From: Flavobacterium pectinovorum | Lineage (GTDB): Bacteria > Bacteroidota > Bacteroidia > Flavobacteriales > Flavobacteriaceae | DNA length: 64,000 bases | Assembly (NCBI RefSeq): GCF_900142715.1 | Contig: NZ_FRBX01000004.1 | Span: 372,001 to 436,000, forward strand | Direction of reading: 5' to 3' | Part shown: positions 38,150-46,217 of the stretch, piece by piece | Layout of the letters: the number at the start of each line of letters is the position of its first letter | Numbering within the stretch: the first letter of the stretch is position 1 | Notes under the pieces: generated by a model | Database searches by the model: none | The model's input: the letters and a program-made list of their open reading frames with translations, nothing else | Told to the model about the DNA's origin: nothing | Position numbers and translations under genes: made by a program

Positions 38150-38163
38150 TAACCTAAAGGTTA
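38150..38163. promoter_or_regulatory. Palindrome TAACCTAAAGGTTA in AraC-hydrolase spacer
   Basis: A perfect palindrome with arms TAACCT/AGGTTA. It recurs identically at 50474-50487 upstream of an HxlR gene. It lies in the 492-base divergent space 37,944-38,435, which otherwise shows no gene. An imperfect palindrome TAAGAAACAGCTGTTCTTA lies near 38,282-38,300. Confidence 0.5.
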
Positions 38164-38435
38164 GCAGATAACTGACAGTCTTCGGTTACAAGAGTGATTA
38201 TTTATGGCGTTTCTTCAGAAGCATTTACATATAAGTAAAATAAATTTTAAATGAGCCTTACAGCAAGACAAGTTGAGCCGTTAAGAAACAGCTGTTCTTA
38301 CATGCCAACGTACCTTTGCTAAATCATTTTTCAAGGGACGAGATCTTGATTGTCAAAATTACCATGGAATGAAAAACCTTCAAGACATCCTAATTTATCA
38401 AGTGATGTAATATTAATATAAATAAAATAAAATAA

Positions 38436-39518
38436 ATGAAAAAGTTAACATTGTTACTCGCTGGACTGGTTCTGTTTTCAGGGCCGCTGGCAGCACAAAC
38501 AAAACAGCAGAAAAAGTCAAACGCTAAAGTAAAAACTGAAATGAAACAAATCAATCCTAAAGATTTTACCACTTTTAAGGTAAGCGATAATGTTACCATG
38601 TACGAGGTAGCATTTAAAAACCAGTACAAGCTGGAAGTTGTAGGGCATTTATTCATGCCTAAAGACCTGGATAAAACCAAGAAACACAGAGCCATTATTA
38701 TTGGTGCGCCGATGGGAGCAGTAAAGGAGCAGGGAGCTGATGTTTATGCAGCAAAACTTGCAGAAAGCAACTTCGTAACCCTTGCCATCGACCTATCTTA
38801 TTGGGGACAGAGTGAAGGATCGCCGAGAAATGCCGTTTCACCGGAAATGTATGTCGAGGACTTTATGGCCGGCGTTGATTTTTTAGGCACCCGACCATTC
38901 GTGGATAGGGATAATATTGGGGCTATCGGTATTTGTGGCAGCGGAAGTTTTGTAGTTAGCGCAGCAAAAATTGATACTCGAATCAAAGCACTGGCAACAG
39001 TAAGCATGTATGATATGGGAGCCGTAACACGCAACGGTATTAAAAAAGGACAGACTTTGGAGCAGCGCAAGGCATTTATTGCTGCAACCGCCAAAGAACG
39101 CTATACCGATTTCGAGGGCGGGGATTCAAAATGGGTAAACTACCTTCCGTTACAACTGCCTGCGGACGCAGATTCAATCAGAAAAGAATTCTATGACTTT
39201 TACCGCACACCCAGAGGAATCCATATCCCTGAAGGACGCACCCTGGAATTGACGCAGAATCGCCAGATAAGCTCCGAGGTAAAATTCATGAATTTTTATC
39301 CTTTCAATGATATTGAGACGATTTCGCCTCGACCAATGTTGTTTATCACTGGAGACCACTCACATTCAAGAGAGTTTAGTGAAGATGCCTATCAGCGTGC
39401 CGCTGAACCAAAAGAACTGTTGGTTGTTCCTAATGCCGGACACGTTGACCTGTATGACAGAGTTGAAAAAATACCTTTTGATAAGATTGAGGCCTATTTT
39501 ACTAAAAACCTGAAATAA
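38436..39518 (+). CDS. Alpha/beta hydrolase, exported
   Basis: A 360-residue alpha/beta hydrolase with signal peptide LTLLLAGLVLFSGPLAAQ. The nucleophile elbow reads IGICGSGSF, placing Cys where Ser is usual, as in dienelactone hydrolases. An Asp in FITGDHSHSRE and the His in PNAGHVDLYD could complete the triad. It is divergent from an AraC regulator and ends at a strong bidirectional terminator. Substrate unknown. Confidence 0.85.
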   Translation: MKKLTLLLAGLVLFSGPLAAQTKQQKKSNAKVKTEMKQINPKDFTTFKVSDNVTMYEVAFKNQYKLEVVGHLFMPKDLDKTKKHRAIIIGAPMGAVKEQGADVYAAKLAESNFVTLAIDLSYWGQSEGSPRNAVSPEMYVEDFMAGVDFLGTRPFVDRDNIGAIGICGSGSFVVSAAKIDTRIKALATVSMYDMGAVTRNGIKKGQTLEQRKAFIAATAKERYTDFEGGDSKWVNYLPLQLPADADSIRKEFYDFYRTPRGIHIPEGRTLELTQNRQISSEVKFMNFYPFNDIETISPRPMLFITGDHSHSREFSEDAYQRAAEPKELLVVPNAGHVDLYDRVEKIPFDKIEAYFTKNLK

Positions 39519-39550
39519 TAAAACAAGGCTGTCTGTCTGCAGAATTGCCT

Positions 39551-39590
39551 AAAAAAGAAGAAGCTGCCCTAAGGCAGCTTCTTCTTTTTT
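39551..39590. terminator. Strong bidirectional terminator
   Basis: An 18-base arm ending AAGCTGCC (39551-39568) is fully complementary to the arm 39573-39590, with a 4-base loop. It lies between convergent genes and overlaps the last codon of the cyclase gene. Confidence 0.9.
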
Positions 39591-40725
39591 ATATATGTCC
39601 TTTATAAATTTTCCAAGGATAGGGATTTTTTTTTGTTTTTTTTCTCTCGGGCAGGAATAGCGTGTATGCATTTTGAAGATTGGATATTCCCTTTAGTTCA
39701 ACATTTTCAAGGCGCTTAATTTCAAATCGGTCAAGCTCTTTTGACGATGCCCTGTAAAATGCTTCGGAGACAACGACCTCAGCTTGATGATTTTTGCATA
39801 AAACCTGAAGTCTTGAAGTAAGGTTCAGTACAGCTCCATGATAAGCAATTTCGGTTTTGTATTCTCCAACCAACGCAGTAGATACAATTCCACGGTGGAT
39901 AGAGGTCCTGAATTCAGGTACCTGTCCATACTTTCTAAGAAATTCATCTTTCTTTCCCTGCAGGACATCCCGCAAAGTGAAATGCAATAAAACACAGTCC
40001 AGATATTTAAAGTTTTCTCCAATTTTCCAAGAAATCACCGCTTCGTCACCTACATACTGGTAAAGCTCTCCTCCACAGTCCAGGGTAATTTTTGCCAAAT
40101 AGCGAAAACAATCCTGTATTAGATTACTAAATGCGGAATTCCCCAATCGTTCCACCATTGGTGTGGAATCTTTAAGGTCTATGAACAGGAATACACGCTC
40201 TTCATCCCTTGGGGTAAAGTAGGCATTTCGGACAAAGTTGGAAAAATAATTTTGTCCAAGATTTCGGCGCAGCGTTAAGATTGTTCCCGCTGCTATTTCG
40301 GTAAGAATTGGAAAGACAAATACCTGTTCAAGTGCAATATTTGGTAATGCTAAAAACTTATAGGTGCCTGCCTGTGGCTCACTGTAAATAAGCGATAAAC
40401 CAAGGAGCATTAAAACAATAAGGCATGCAAATATAAAGATTCTCACCGTTGCATTTAAAAGATGATTTCTGGACCTGATCATTTTGGGATAGACAAAACT
40501 GTGGAGTATACCCATAATGAGTCCAGCAGTTATAGCTATAAAAATGACAAACGAATACAGTTTTCCCTTTGTCATATCCGCCTGAAGATGATATACCGCA
40601 GCAATAGAATCCGAGCTCATATCATTGACTTTGGTATAGGAAATAAGCAACGATGCGACCACCCAGATTACTATCACATAGCCTATTTCTGTTAAATGAT
40701 AATTGATCTTGTTATGTGAAATCAT
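39589..40725 (-). CDS. Class III adenylate/guanylate cyclase, membrane-bound
   Basis: A 378-residue protein with four predicted N-terminal membrane helices (about residues 15-150) and a class III cyclase catalytic domain (about 185-345). Metal-binding Asp residues are present in VFLFIDLKDSTPMVERLG and QYVGDEAVISWK. The transition-state Asn/Arg pair is in AVLNLTSRLQ, so the domain looks active. No cAMP-effector gene is adjacent. Bacteroidota rarely use cAMP as a classical signal, so its role here is open. Confidence 0.88.
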   Translation of the reverse strand: MISHNKINYHLTEIGYVIVIWVVASLLISYTKVNDMSSDSIAAVYHLQADMTKGKLYSFVIFIAITAGLIMGILHSFVYPKMIRSRNHLLNATVRIFIFACLIVLMLLGLSLIYSEPQAGTYKFLALPNIALEQVFVFPILTEIAAGTILTLRRNLGQNYFSNFVRNAYFTPRDEERVFLFIDLKDSTPMVERLGNSAFSNLIQDCFRYLAKITLDCGGELYQYVGDEAVISWKIGENFKYLDCVLLHFTLRDVLQGKKDEFLRKYGQVPEFRTSIHRGIVSTALVGEYKTEIAYHGAVLNLTSRLQVLCKNHQAEVVVSEAFYRASSKELDRFEIKRLENVELKGISNLQNAYTLFLPERKKTKKNPYPWKIYKGHI

Positions 40726-40797
40726 ATTGGTTGCTTCATGATATTAAGTTGCAATTTAAAAGTAAGAAGGTAATTATGCTTGATGGATCGTCGTAAT

Positions 40798-40819
40798 GGC
40801 GTATCAATAAAGATACGCC
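40798..40819 (-). terminator. Hairpin after the SDR gene
   Basis: GGCGTATC and GATACGCC form an 8-bp stem with a 6-base loop, downstream of the minus-strand SDR gene that ends at 40853. Confidence 0.6.
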
Positions 40820-40852
40820 TTAAGTATGACAACAGATCTGTGAATCCGTCCT

Positions 40853-41602
40853 CTAAACCTGTCCCATTCCTCCGTCTGCAAACAGTTCGCTGCCATTAAA
40901 AGCACGACTGTCTTCAGAGGCAAGGAATAATGCGGCACCGGCGACCTCTTCCGGAGTTGCCATGCGTCCCAGTGGGCTCTGCTGTTCAATGCCAGCCTTG
41001 ATGCCGTCAATCATGCCAATATCGGTCAGCCGCTGTACAACATTTGCTGTCGAGGTGGCCCCCGGTGAAAGCACATTTACACGGATGCCTGTGCCTTTCA
41101 GGTCAAGCGCCCATGACCTTGCCAGGTTGCGGACAGCTGCCTTTGTAGCACTATACACGCTCATTGCGGCGGTACCCTTGGAACCGTTGATAGAACCTGC
41201 CAGTATGATCGAGCCTCCCGCTGACATCAGGGGCAGCGCTTTCTGTACCAGAAAGACCGTCCCTTTAACATTGGTGCCGAAAAGCTCGTCAAAAGATTCC
41301 TCGGTTATATGTCCAAGAGGCTCAAAATGGGCTGTGCCCACATTTGAAAACAGGATGTCAATTTTCCCATGGTTCGCCTTAACTTGCGAAATTAAGTGGT
41401 CAAGGTCTGACATAATGGAAACATCGCCTTTAACTGCCGTTACATTTGAGCCGATTTCCGCAGCCGCAGCCAGAAGGACATCCTGCTGGCGGCCGGTAAT
41501 ATATACATGAGCTCCATGCTCTGCAAAAAGTGTTGCAGCCGCAAGGCCTATCCCACCATTGCCTCCGGTGATAACAGCAACTTTATTTTCTAATCTTTTC
41601 AT
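40853..41602 (-). CDS. SDR family oxidoreductase
   Basis: A 249-residue classical short-chain dehydrogenase. The cofactor motif is VITGGNGGIGLAAATLFAEHG. The catalytic YxxxK is in VYSATKAAVRNLARS, with Ser in IILAGSINGS. VNVLSPGATST and the C-terminal FADGGMGQV follow. It lies 13 bases downstream of the HxlR regulator gene on the same strand, an arrangement often seen for HxlR-controlled reductases. Confidence 0.92.
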   Translation of the reverse strand: MKRLENKVAVITGGNGGIGLAAATLFAEHGAHVYITGRQQDVLLAAAAEIGSNVTAVKGDVSIMSDLDHLISQVKANHGKIDILFSNVGTAHFEPLGHITEESFDELFGTNVKGTVFLVQKALPLMSAGGSIILAGSINGSKGTAAMSVYSATKAAVRNLARSWALDLKGTGIRVNVLSPGATSTANVVQRLTDIGMIDGIKAGIEQQSPLGRMATPEEVAGAALFLASEDSRAFNGSELFADGGMGQV

Positions 41603-41615
41603 TTTTTTCTTAATA

Positions 41616-41969
41616 TTATTTATTAAAATAATTCGTGCCCCATGCCGCCATAGTTTTTATGACTGGCTCTAAATCCCTTCCATTTGAGGTAAGCTCATAA
41701 TCTACAATGGAGAGTTTCGGGTCCTTGGCCTTGCGCAACACAAGCTGGGATTGCTCCAGTTCCTGAAGGTCTTTTGACAGCACACGGGCAGAAATACCCG
41801 AAACACCCCGTTGCAGGTCCATAAAACGCGTTGTACCATTGTTGAGCAGAAATACCACAATCTGCATCTTCCAACGGCCAGAAAGCAATTGCATAATGTC
41901 CCTGACCATAAGCAATGAAAGCTGCCCCGGACATTCCTGCATAGTTGTATCATTTTCTGAATGTTCCAT
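41616..41969 (-). CDS. HxlR family winged-helix regulator
   Basis: A 117-residue HxlR-type regulator. It has the N-terminal Cys (CPGQLSLLMVRDI), LLSGRWKMQIVVFLL, FMDLQRGVSGISARVLSKDLQ and the wing region VDYELTSNGRDLEPVI. HxlR proteins often sense aldehydes or quinones through this Cys. It probably controls the SDR gene just downstream. It is less similar to the other two HxlR proteins here than they are to each other. Confidence 0.92.
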   Translation of the reverse strand: MEHSENDTTMQECPGQLSLLMVRDIMQLLSGRWKMQIVVFLLNNGTTRFMDLQRGVSGISARVLSKDLQELEQSQLVLRKAKDPKLSIVDYELTSNGRDLEPVIKTMAAWGTNYFNK

Positions 41970-42054
41970 CGTGGTTTTTATTTATTGTATTTTCGTGGCT
42001 GTAACCTCTCATGGTTGGGGAAGTTATTATATGGCTATTTCAAATTTCAGATCT

Positions 42055-42600
42055 CTATTTATTGAGCGGTCTGGACTCAACAAGCACAAAGTAAGCTGTG
42101 CGTTCTTTTATCAGCCATTTGCCGTTTTTATGGATATAGACATCGGCATATTTTACACTGTAATCAGAAAGGATGTCTTTTCCATCGGCCTCCCTGACCA
42201 TTTTTATCTGCGTAAATGAAAGGCCTGTGGCATTATCGCCTTTTATAGCTACTGTATGCTGCCCGTTCAGGGTAAAATAAGTTTTTACCTGTGAGGCATG
42301 GCCCGTAAATTCACGCTCAAGTTTGTCGGTGCCCTCTATATTGACAACCAGGCTGCCATTCATATATACTTTGTAAACCGCATCGTTCGTAAGAAGGCCC
42401 ATCTGTTCTGCAATTTTCTTCTCATCACCTAAAGACGCATAGGCATCAATCAAGTTTCTAAGTTCTTCCTTATCCTTGCTGTTTTGTATTGAGTTTTTTT
42501 CAGAACCAGCTTTTTCCTGGGCATTTGCTGCTTCAGCTAAGAGCAAAAAGCTGAAAGCTGACAGCAGGAAGGTTACATAAATGCGTTTCATATACATCAT
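42055..42600 (-). CDS. NTF2-like (SnoaL-type) protein, exported
   Basis: A 181-residue protein with a signal peptide (VTFLLSAFSFLLLAEAANAQ). An NTF2-like fold follows: KDKEELRNLIDAYASLGDEKKIAEQ through WLIKERTAYFV. It is clearly a paralogue of the next gene and differs mainly by the export signal. Its ATG directly follows the stop of that gene (TAAATG); an internal ATG three codons later is also possible. Ligand or enzyme activity unknown. Confidence 0.82.
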   Translation of the reverse strand: MMYMKRIYVTFLLSAFSFLLLAEAANAQEKAGSEKNSIQNSKDKEELRNLIDAYASLGDEKKIAEQMGLLTNDAVYKVYMNGSLVVNIEGTDKLEREFTGHASQVKTYFTLNGQHTVAIKGDNATGLSFTQIKMVREADGKDILSDYSVKYADVYIHKNGKWLIKERTAYFVLVESRPLNK

Positions 42601-43041
42601 TTAATTGTTGATTTCTCGTACCTCTATCATTATAAAATGACCTATACGTGCTTTGATCAGCCATTTCCCGTCCTGGCGGACAAAGGTATCTTCGTATCTT
42701 ACACTGTAATCTGTAAGTACATCTTTTCCTTCAGTTTCCCTGATCATTTTGAGCTGTGAAAAAGAAACACCGCTGGCTGTATCCCCGTCAACTGTTACGC
42801 TGAACTGTCCATTGAGCGTAAAGTAGGTCTTTACCTGAGCGATGTGTTCTGCAAAATCTTTTTCCATCTGGTCCCTGCCACTTGTGGCAACAACCTGATG
42901 TCCGTTCATAAACACATTGTATGTGGTATCCGGCGTAAAAAGTGCCATCTGCTCAGTTAGCTTTTTGTCATCGCCCAAAGTTGCATACGCATCTATTACA
43001 GCTCTTAATTCTTCCTTGTCTTTTAAAATTTCCAGTGTCAT
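42601..43041 (-). CDS. NTF2-like (SnoaL-type) protein, cytoplasmic
   Basis: A 146-residue NTF2-like protein without signal peptide. LKDKEELRAVIDAYATLGDDKKLTEQ starts the cone-shaped fold, and KWLIKARIGHFIMIEVREI ends it. Roughly half of its residues match the exported paralogue immediately downstream. The zero-base junction suggests translational coupling. Neighbouring NmrA and SDR genes suggest a role alongside redox enzymes, but this is inference. Confidence 0.82.
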   Translation of the reverse strand: MTLEILKDKEELRAVIDAYATLGDDKKLTEQMALFTPDTTYNVFMNGHQVVATSGRDQMEKDFAEHIAQVKTYFTLNGQFSVTVDGDTASGVSFSQLKMIRETEGKDVLTDYSVRYEDTFVRQDGKWLIKARIGHFIMIEVREINN

Positions 43042-43156
43042 AATTATTATTTATTAGTATTAAAATTCAGTTACGTTATCGCAAGTGCGACTATCTGTAC
43101 CCTCAGGCACAGACTTTAATCCTTCAGACGCATTTTATCTGGCGGGAATTTTTCTA

Positions 43157-43792
43157 TTATTTGCTTATTGCAGGAGCCTTGTACAGGTAGTCATTCGTAT
43201 CGAGCTGAGCCAGCAGGAAATTTGCGAGGTCGGCGCGGCTTAGCTCAAAAAAGCTAAATTTTCCATCACCCGCATAGCCTATGTGGATATTGCCCTGAGC
43301 AGGCTTTGTCTTCAGCATAGGTACTCGTGCCATCGTCCAGTCGAGGCCGCTGTTCCGGATAAGATCGCCAAAGGTTACTATATCCTTCAGGATGCCGGGA
43401 GCCAGAACCTTAAGCATTACCACTCCGAATGATACCATAAACTGGAAACTATCATTAGGATCGCTGTAGCTTGATGAAACTGCCGTTATAAGACGCTTGG
43501 TGCCGGTCTTTTTCATAGCTGCAATAATATTCATGTAGCCAATGGAAATATCGAGCTGCTTTGATTTTTTCTTAGGGCCAATCAGGCTGATGACCGCATC
43601 TGCGCCAATAACAGCCTCTTCAATTCTACCTGCATCACTAAGCTCGCCGCGAATTATCACCAACTTGCTATTCTCAATTGATATACTCGTGGAGGGCCTT
43701 ACGTAAGTGACAACTCTGTGTCCGTCGGCAAGCGCCTTTTCTATAACCAGAAGCCCTGCAGGGCCCGTACCTCCAAAAATTGTTATATTCAT
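43157..43792 (-). CDS. NAD(P)-binding NmrA/atypical SDR protein
   Basis: A 211-residue atypical SDR. The N-terminal motif MNITIFGGTGPAGLLVIEKAL (TGxxGxxG type) binds NAD(P). VIGADAVISLIGP and RLITAVSSSYSDP follow. There is no canonical YxxxK, so it could be a sensor-like NmrA protein or a flavin-reductase-like enzyme. It starts 16 bases after the preceding ORF on the same strand. Confidence 0.87.
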   Translation of the reverse strand: MNITIFGGTGPAGLLVIEKALADGHRVVTYVRPSTSISIENSKLVIIRGELSDAGRIEEAVIGADAVISLIGPKKKSKQLDISIGYMNIIAAMKKTGTKRLITAVSSSYSDPNDSFQFMVSFGVVMLKVLAPGILKDIVTFGDLIRNSGLDWTMARVPMLKTKPAQGNIHIGYAGDGKFSFFELSRADLANFLLAQLDTNDYLYKAPAISK

Positions 43793-43808
43793 TTTACTTA
43801 TTTTTTAC

Positions 43809-44351
43809 TTAGTTATTTGTATATAGCCCTGCGGCATGATCTGTCCTGACAATGTCAAAAATGCAATAGGATTTCAGGCGTCTGGGGCTCAGCCCAAGAT
43901 GACGATCCACCCGTTCCGGATCTACAGCGACAGCCTGAAGGCTTAAACCACTTTGCAGGGCAAGCAACTCCAGCTTTAGCACCACATCGTTTACGGCCTG
44001 TTCGCACCATAAATTCAGCTCAATTGAGCTCATTAGCATGTACCGATAAGCAGTTATATATGGCAGCTGATTTTCACTTGCGACACCCGCCATATCCTTG
44101 GAATGGGTAAAATAATCGAGGGAATCAAAGTTTTCAGTGTCTGTCCTCTGCACAATAAGCAGCTGGAGGGAAGAGCAGGTTTGTGGATACAGCATACCGT
44201 TTAGGTCTGAGCGAAGAACCGGGATTATCGAGTACGGTCTCCAGCCGCTGGAAGTGAAAAGGGCGTAGCTGTAATACAGCAAGCGGTCGATGTCCGCCGA
44301 TGCTGCCCCGCAGCTATTTGAATCTAATCTTACTCTTGAATCCACTTGCAT
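43809..44351 (-). CDS. Uncharacterised protein, weakly nitroreductase-like
   Basis: A 180-residue protein. The phrases ADIDRLLYYSYALFTSSGWRP and LKLELLALQSGLSLQAVAVD recall SagB/nitroreductase-like proteins, but the similarity is faint and key flavin-binding residues cannot be assigned. It lies 16 bases upstream of the NmrA gene and shares its operon. Base composition matches its neighbours. It may be a divergent or decayed flavoenzyme. Confidence 0.45.
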   Translation of the reverse strand: MQVDSRVRLDSNSCGAASADIDRLLYYSYALFTSSGWRPYSIIPVLRSDLNGMLYPQTCSSLQLLIVQRTDTENFDSLDYFTHSKDMAGVASENQLPYITAYRYMLMSSIELNLWCEQAVNDVVLKLELLALQSGLSLQAVAVDPERVDRHLGLSPRRLKSYCIFDIVRTDHAAGLYTNN

Positions 44352-44536
44352 AACTTATACTGTTTAAGCTGTTTAAAAATACCCTCAGGCTGCTGACCCC
44401 ATCCTCCAACTGTCAATCTAAATCACTGCATCTTCCATTACGCCAATCAGGCCTTTTTTCATAAAATCGCAAAAAGACTATGCAGTAAACAAATTTACTT
44501 TATATTTGCTTACATAATATTAGTCGTTACTAAAAG

Positions 44537-44549
44537 GTTAGTGACTAAC
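44537..44549. promoter_or_regulatory. Operator-like palindrome GTTAGTGACTAAC
   Basis: A perfect odd palindrome 14 bases before the HxlR start at 44563. It overlaps an AAAAGGTTAG copy of the shared motif. A TATATTTG box at 44501-44508 upstream fits TAnnTTTG. The placement suggests autoregulation. Confidence 0.5.
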
Positions 44550-44562
44550 AAAATTGCGAATC

Positions 44563-44937
44563 ATGGAAGATATAAAAGACGGCAAACCTGTAAGCAAGGA
44601 ATTTACAGATGAATGCACCACAGTGCTTAACGCAGTCAGCGATGCGCTTTATGCTATAGGCGGCAAGTGGAAGCTGATGATTATAATTGCTATGGCCAGA
44701 GGGAACAGCAGGTTCTCTGAACTTCAGAGACAGGTAAAAGGAATCTCGGCCAGGGTTTTGTCCAGTGAACTGAAAGAACTTGAAATGAATGGATTTATAA
44801 TCAAGAAGGTGGCAGTGGGCTATCCTGTTACGATTGAATATGAGCTCCTGCCATACAGCCATACCCTTGAAGAGCTTGTCGGGGCCATGACCCGCTGGGG
44901 CATACAGCACAGAGAAAAAATTAAAAGCGAACGTTAG
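44563..44937 (+). CDS. HxlR family winged-helix regulator
   Basis: A 124-residue HxlR protein starting MEDIKDGKPVSKEF at ATG 44563; a TTG three codons earlier is not needed. A conserved Cys occurs near the N-terminus (DECTTVLNAVSDALY). The helix-turn-helix is FSELQRQVKGISARVLSSELKE in two adjoining segments, with wing YPVTIEYELLPYS. It is strongly similar to the HxlR at 50498. It is divergent from the nitroreductase-like/NmrA pair, its likely targets. Confidence 0.92.
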   Translation: MEDIKDGKPVSKEFTDECTTVLNAVSDALYAIGGKWKLMIIIAMARGNSRFSELQRQVKGISARVLSSELKELEMNGFIIKKVAVGYPVTIEYELLPYSHTLEELVGAMTRWGIQHREKIKSER

Positions 44938-44960
44938 CCATGTATTAAATGCCAAGCATT

Positions 44961-44988
44961 CGCTCCGGGCTTTACAAGCCTCGGAGCG
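44961..44988. terminator. Bidirectional intrinsic terminator
   Basis: CGCTCCG and CGGAGCG, extended by GCTT/AAGC, form a G+C-rich stem between the convergent HxlR and aldo/keto reductase genes. Confidence 0.75.
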
Positions 44989-45005
44989 CCTGGTCTACTT
45001 TCTGT

Positions 45006-46049
45006 TTAACGTACAGCCATGTCTGGCTTTATAATCTTATCCATTTTTCCTCCGGTTAAGACTGTCCTGTGCTCAGGGGCATTGTTAAAGTCATGCGGAT
45101 ATCCCATGGGTACAGTACTTGCCCTATCCAGCTGGCTGACCTGCGCCTGGGTAAGCTGAATTTCGGCAGCCTTAAGGTTTTTCTCAATCTGCTCAAAGGT
45201 TCTTGCTCCCAGTATCGGGATAACTCCCTTAGCCTTAAGCCATGAAAGGGCAACCAGTTCAGGCTCGCTCTCTATAACCTGCGCAATTGCGAAAAGCTCA
45301 TCCAGCACGGCCTCGGCAATAGGATTTCCCTGATAAGGGATGCTTCCTTCGAAAGCCGTCGCCCTGCCGCTTTCTCCCTTACGGTATTTACCTGTCAAAA
45401 GCCCGCCTGCAAGTGGTGACCAGGCCATTACGCCCAAGCCGAATGCCTCGGCCATCGGCAACAGCTCCCTTTCGGTCTCACGCTGCAGCAGGCTGTATTC
45501 AACTTCTATCGCACTCACCGCAGACCAGCCTCTTAGTTCAGCCAATGTTGCAGCGCTGGCCACACGCCATGCTGGGAAGTTGGAGATGCCCCCGTAAATA
45601 ATCTTTCCTGCACGTACCAAATCATCAAGACCGCGCACAATTTCCTCGATTGGAGTAAATAAGTCGTCCTGATGTACAAAGTAGAGATCTATCCTGTCAG
45701 TCTTCAGCCTCCTGAGGCTTTCCTCTACCGACTGCACCATGTTTTTACGATGGTTGCCCAGCGTTCCAAGGGCCTGTACCGGGAAAAGTCCCCTTGTATA
45801 TTTTGTACTTATAACCAGTTCATTTCTTTTAGATGCTATCACGCGTCCTAATATCTCTTCAGATTCACCGCATTGATAGTTGTCTGCAGTATCGATGAGG
45901 TTGCCGCCCAATTCTGTGTAAAGGGATACAATACGTTCCACTTCCTTCTCTTCGGTGCCATAGCCCCATGCTGTCCCGAAACTTCCGGCTCCCAGTGCAA
46001 ATTCGCTTACCGGCAGACCTGTCTTTTTTCCTAATAGCTTATAATTCAT
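45006..46049 (-). CDS. Aldo/keto reductase
   Basis: A 347-residue (alpha/beta)8 NADPH-dependent aldehyde or ketone reductase. The catalytic tetrad is readable: Asp and Tyr in NLIDTADNYQCGESEEILG, Lys in VISTKYTRG and His in LYFVHQDD. It is of the YajO/Gre3-like bacterial type, with cofactor contacts near VIPILGARTFEQIEKNL. It faces away from the racemase gene, with a palindrome ATTACTAGTAAT at 46104-46115 in the shared spacer. Confidence 0.93.
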   Translation of the reverse strand: MNYKLLGKKTGLPVSEFALGAGSFGTAWGYGTEEKEVERIVSLYTELGGNLIDTADNYQCGESEEILGRVIASKRNELVISTKYTRGLFPVQALGTLGNHRKNMVQSVEESLRRLKTDRIDLYFVHQDDLFTPIEEIVRGLDDLVRAGKIIYGGISNFPAWRVASAATLAELRGWSAVSAIEVEYSLLQRETERELLPMAEAFGLGVMAWSPLAGGLLTGKYRKGESGRATAFEGSIPYQGNPIAEAVLDELFAIAQVIESEPELVALSWLKAKGVIPILGARTFEQIEKNLKAAEIQLTQAQVSQLDRASTVPMGYPHDFNNAPEHRTVLTGGKMDKIIKPDMAVR

Positions 46050-46103
46050 CTCTCTGATATTAACATTGATAAGGCAAAGGTATTTGATAAAGCATTACAA
46101 TTT

Positions 46104-46128
46104 ATTACTAGTAATCAAAAGGTTAGCG
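46104..46128. promoter_or_regulatory. Palindrome ATTACTAGTAAT plus CAAAAGGTTAG motif
   Basis: A 12-base perfect palindrome is followed at once by a copy of the AGGTTA motif, in the divergent spacer between the aldo/keto reductase and racemase genes. A TAAATTTG box at 46189-46196 fits the -7 consensus for the racemase gene. Confidence 0.4.
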
Positions 46129-46217
46129 GATACGTTTGGGTTATCAATTTAGTGGGGAGGCAACCTGTGCTAATCGAATGCAAATGGCTAAATTTGTATT
46201 CTTATTATAAAAACGCT

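Noticed and set aside
38251..38322. Short ORF MSLTARQVEPLRNSC as an integrase remnant
   Set aside because: It is too short, with no catalytic residues or downstream homology; likely chance.
41695..41953. Two further minus-strand frames overlapping the HxlR gene
   Set aside because: They are shadow frames of the clear HxlR coding sequence.
46152..46217. Longer N-terminus for the racemase-like protein
   Set aside because: The extra 22 residues do not resemble the family, and a TAAATTTG promoter box lies inside that stretch.
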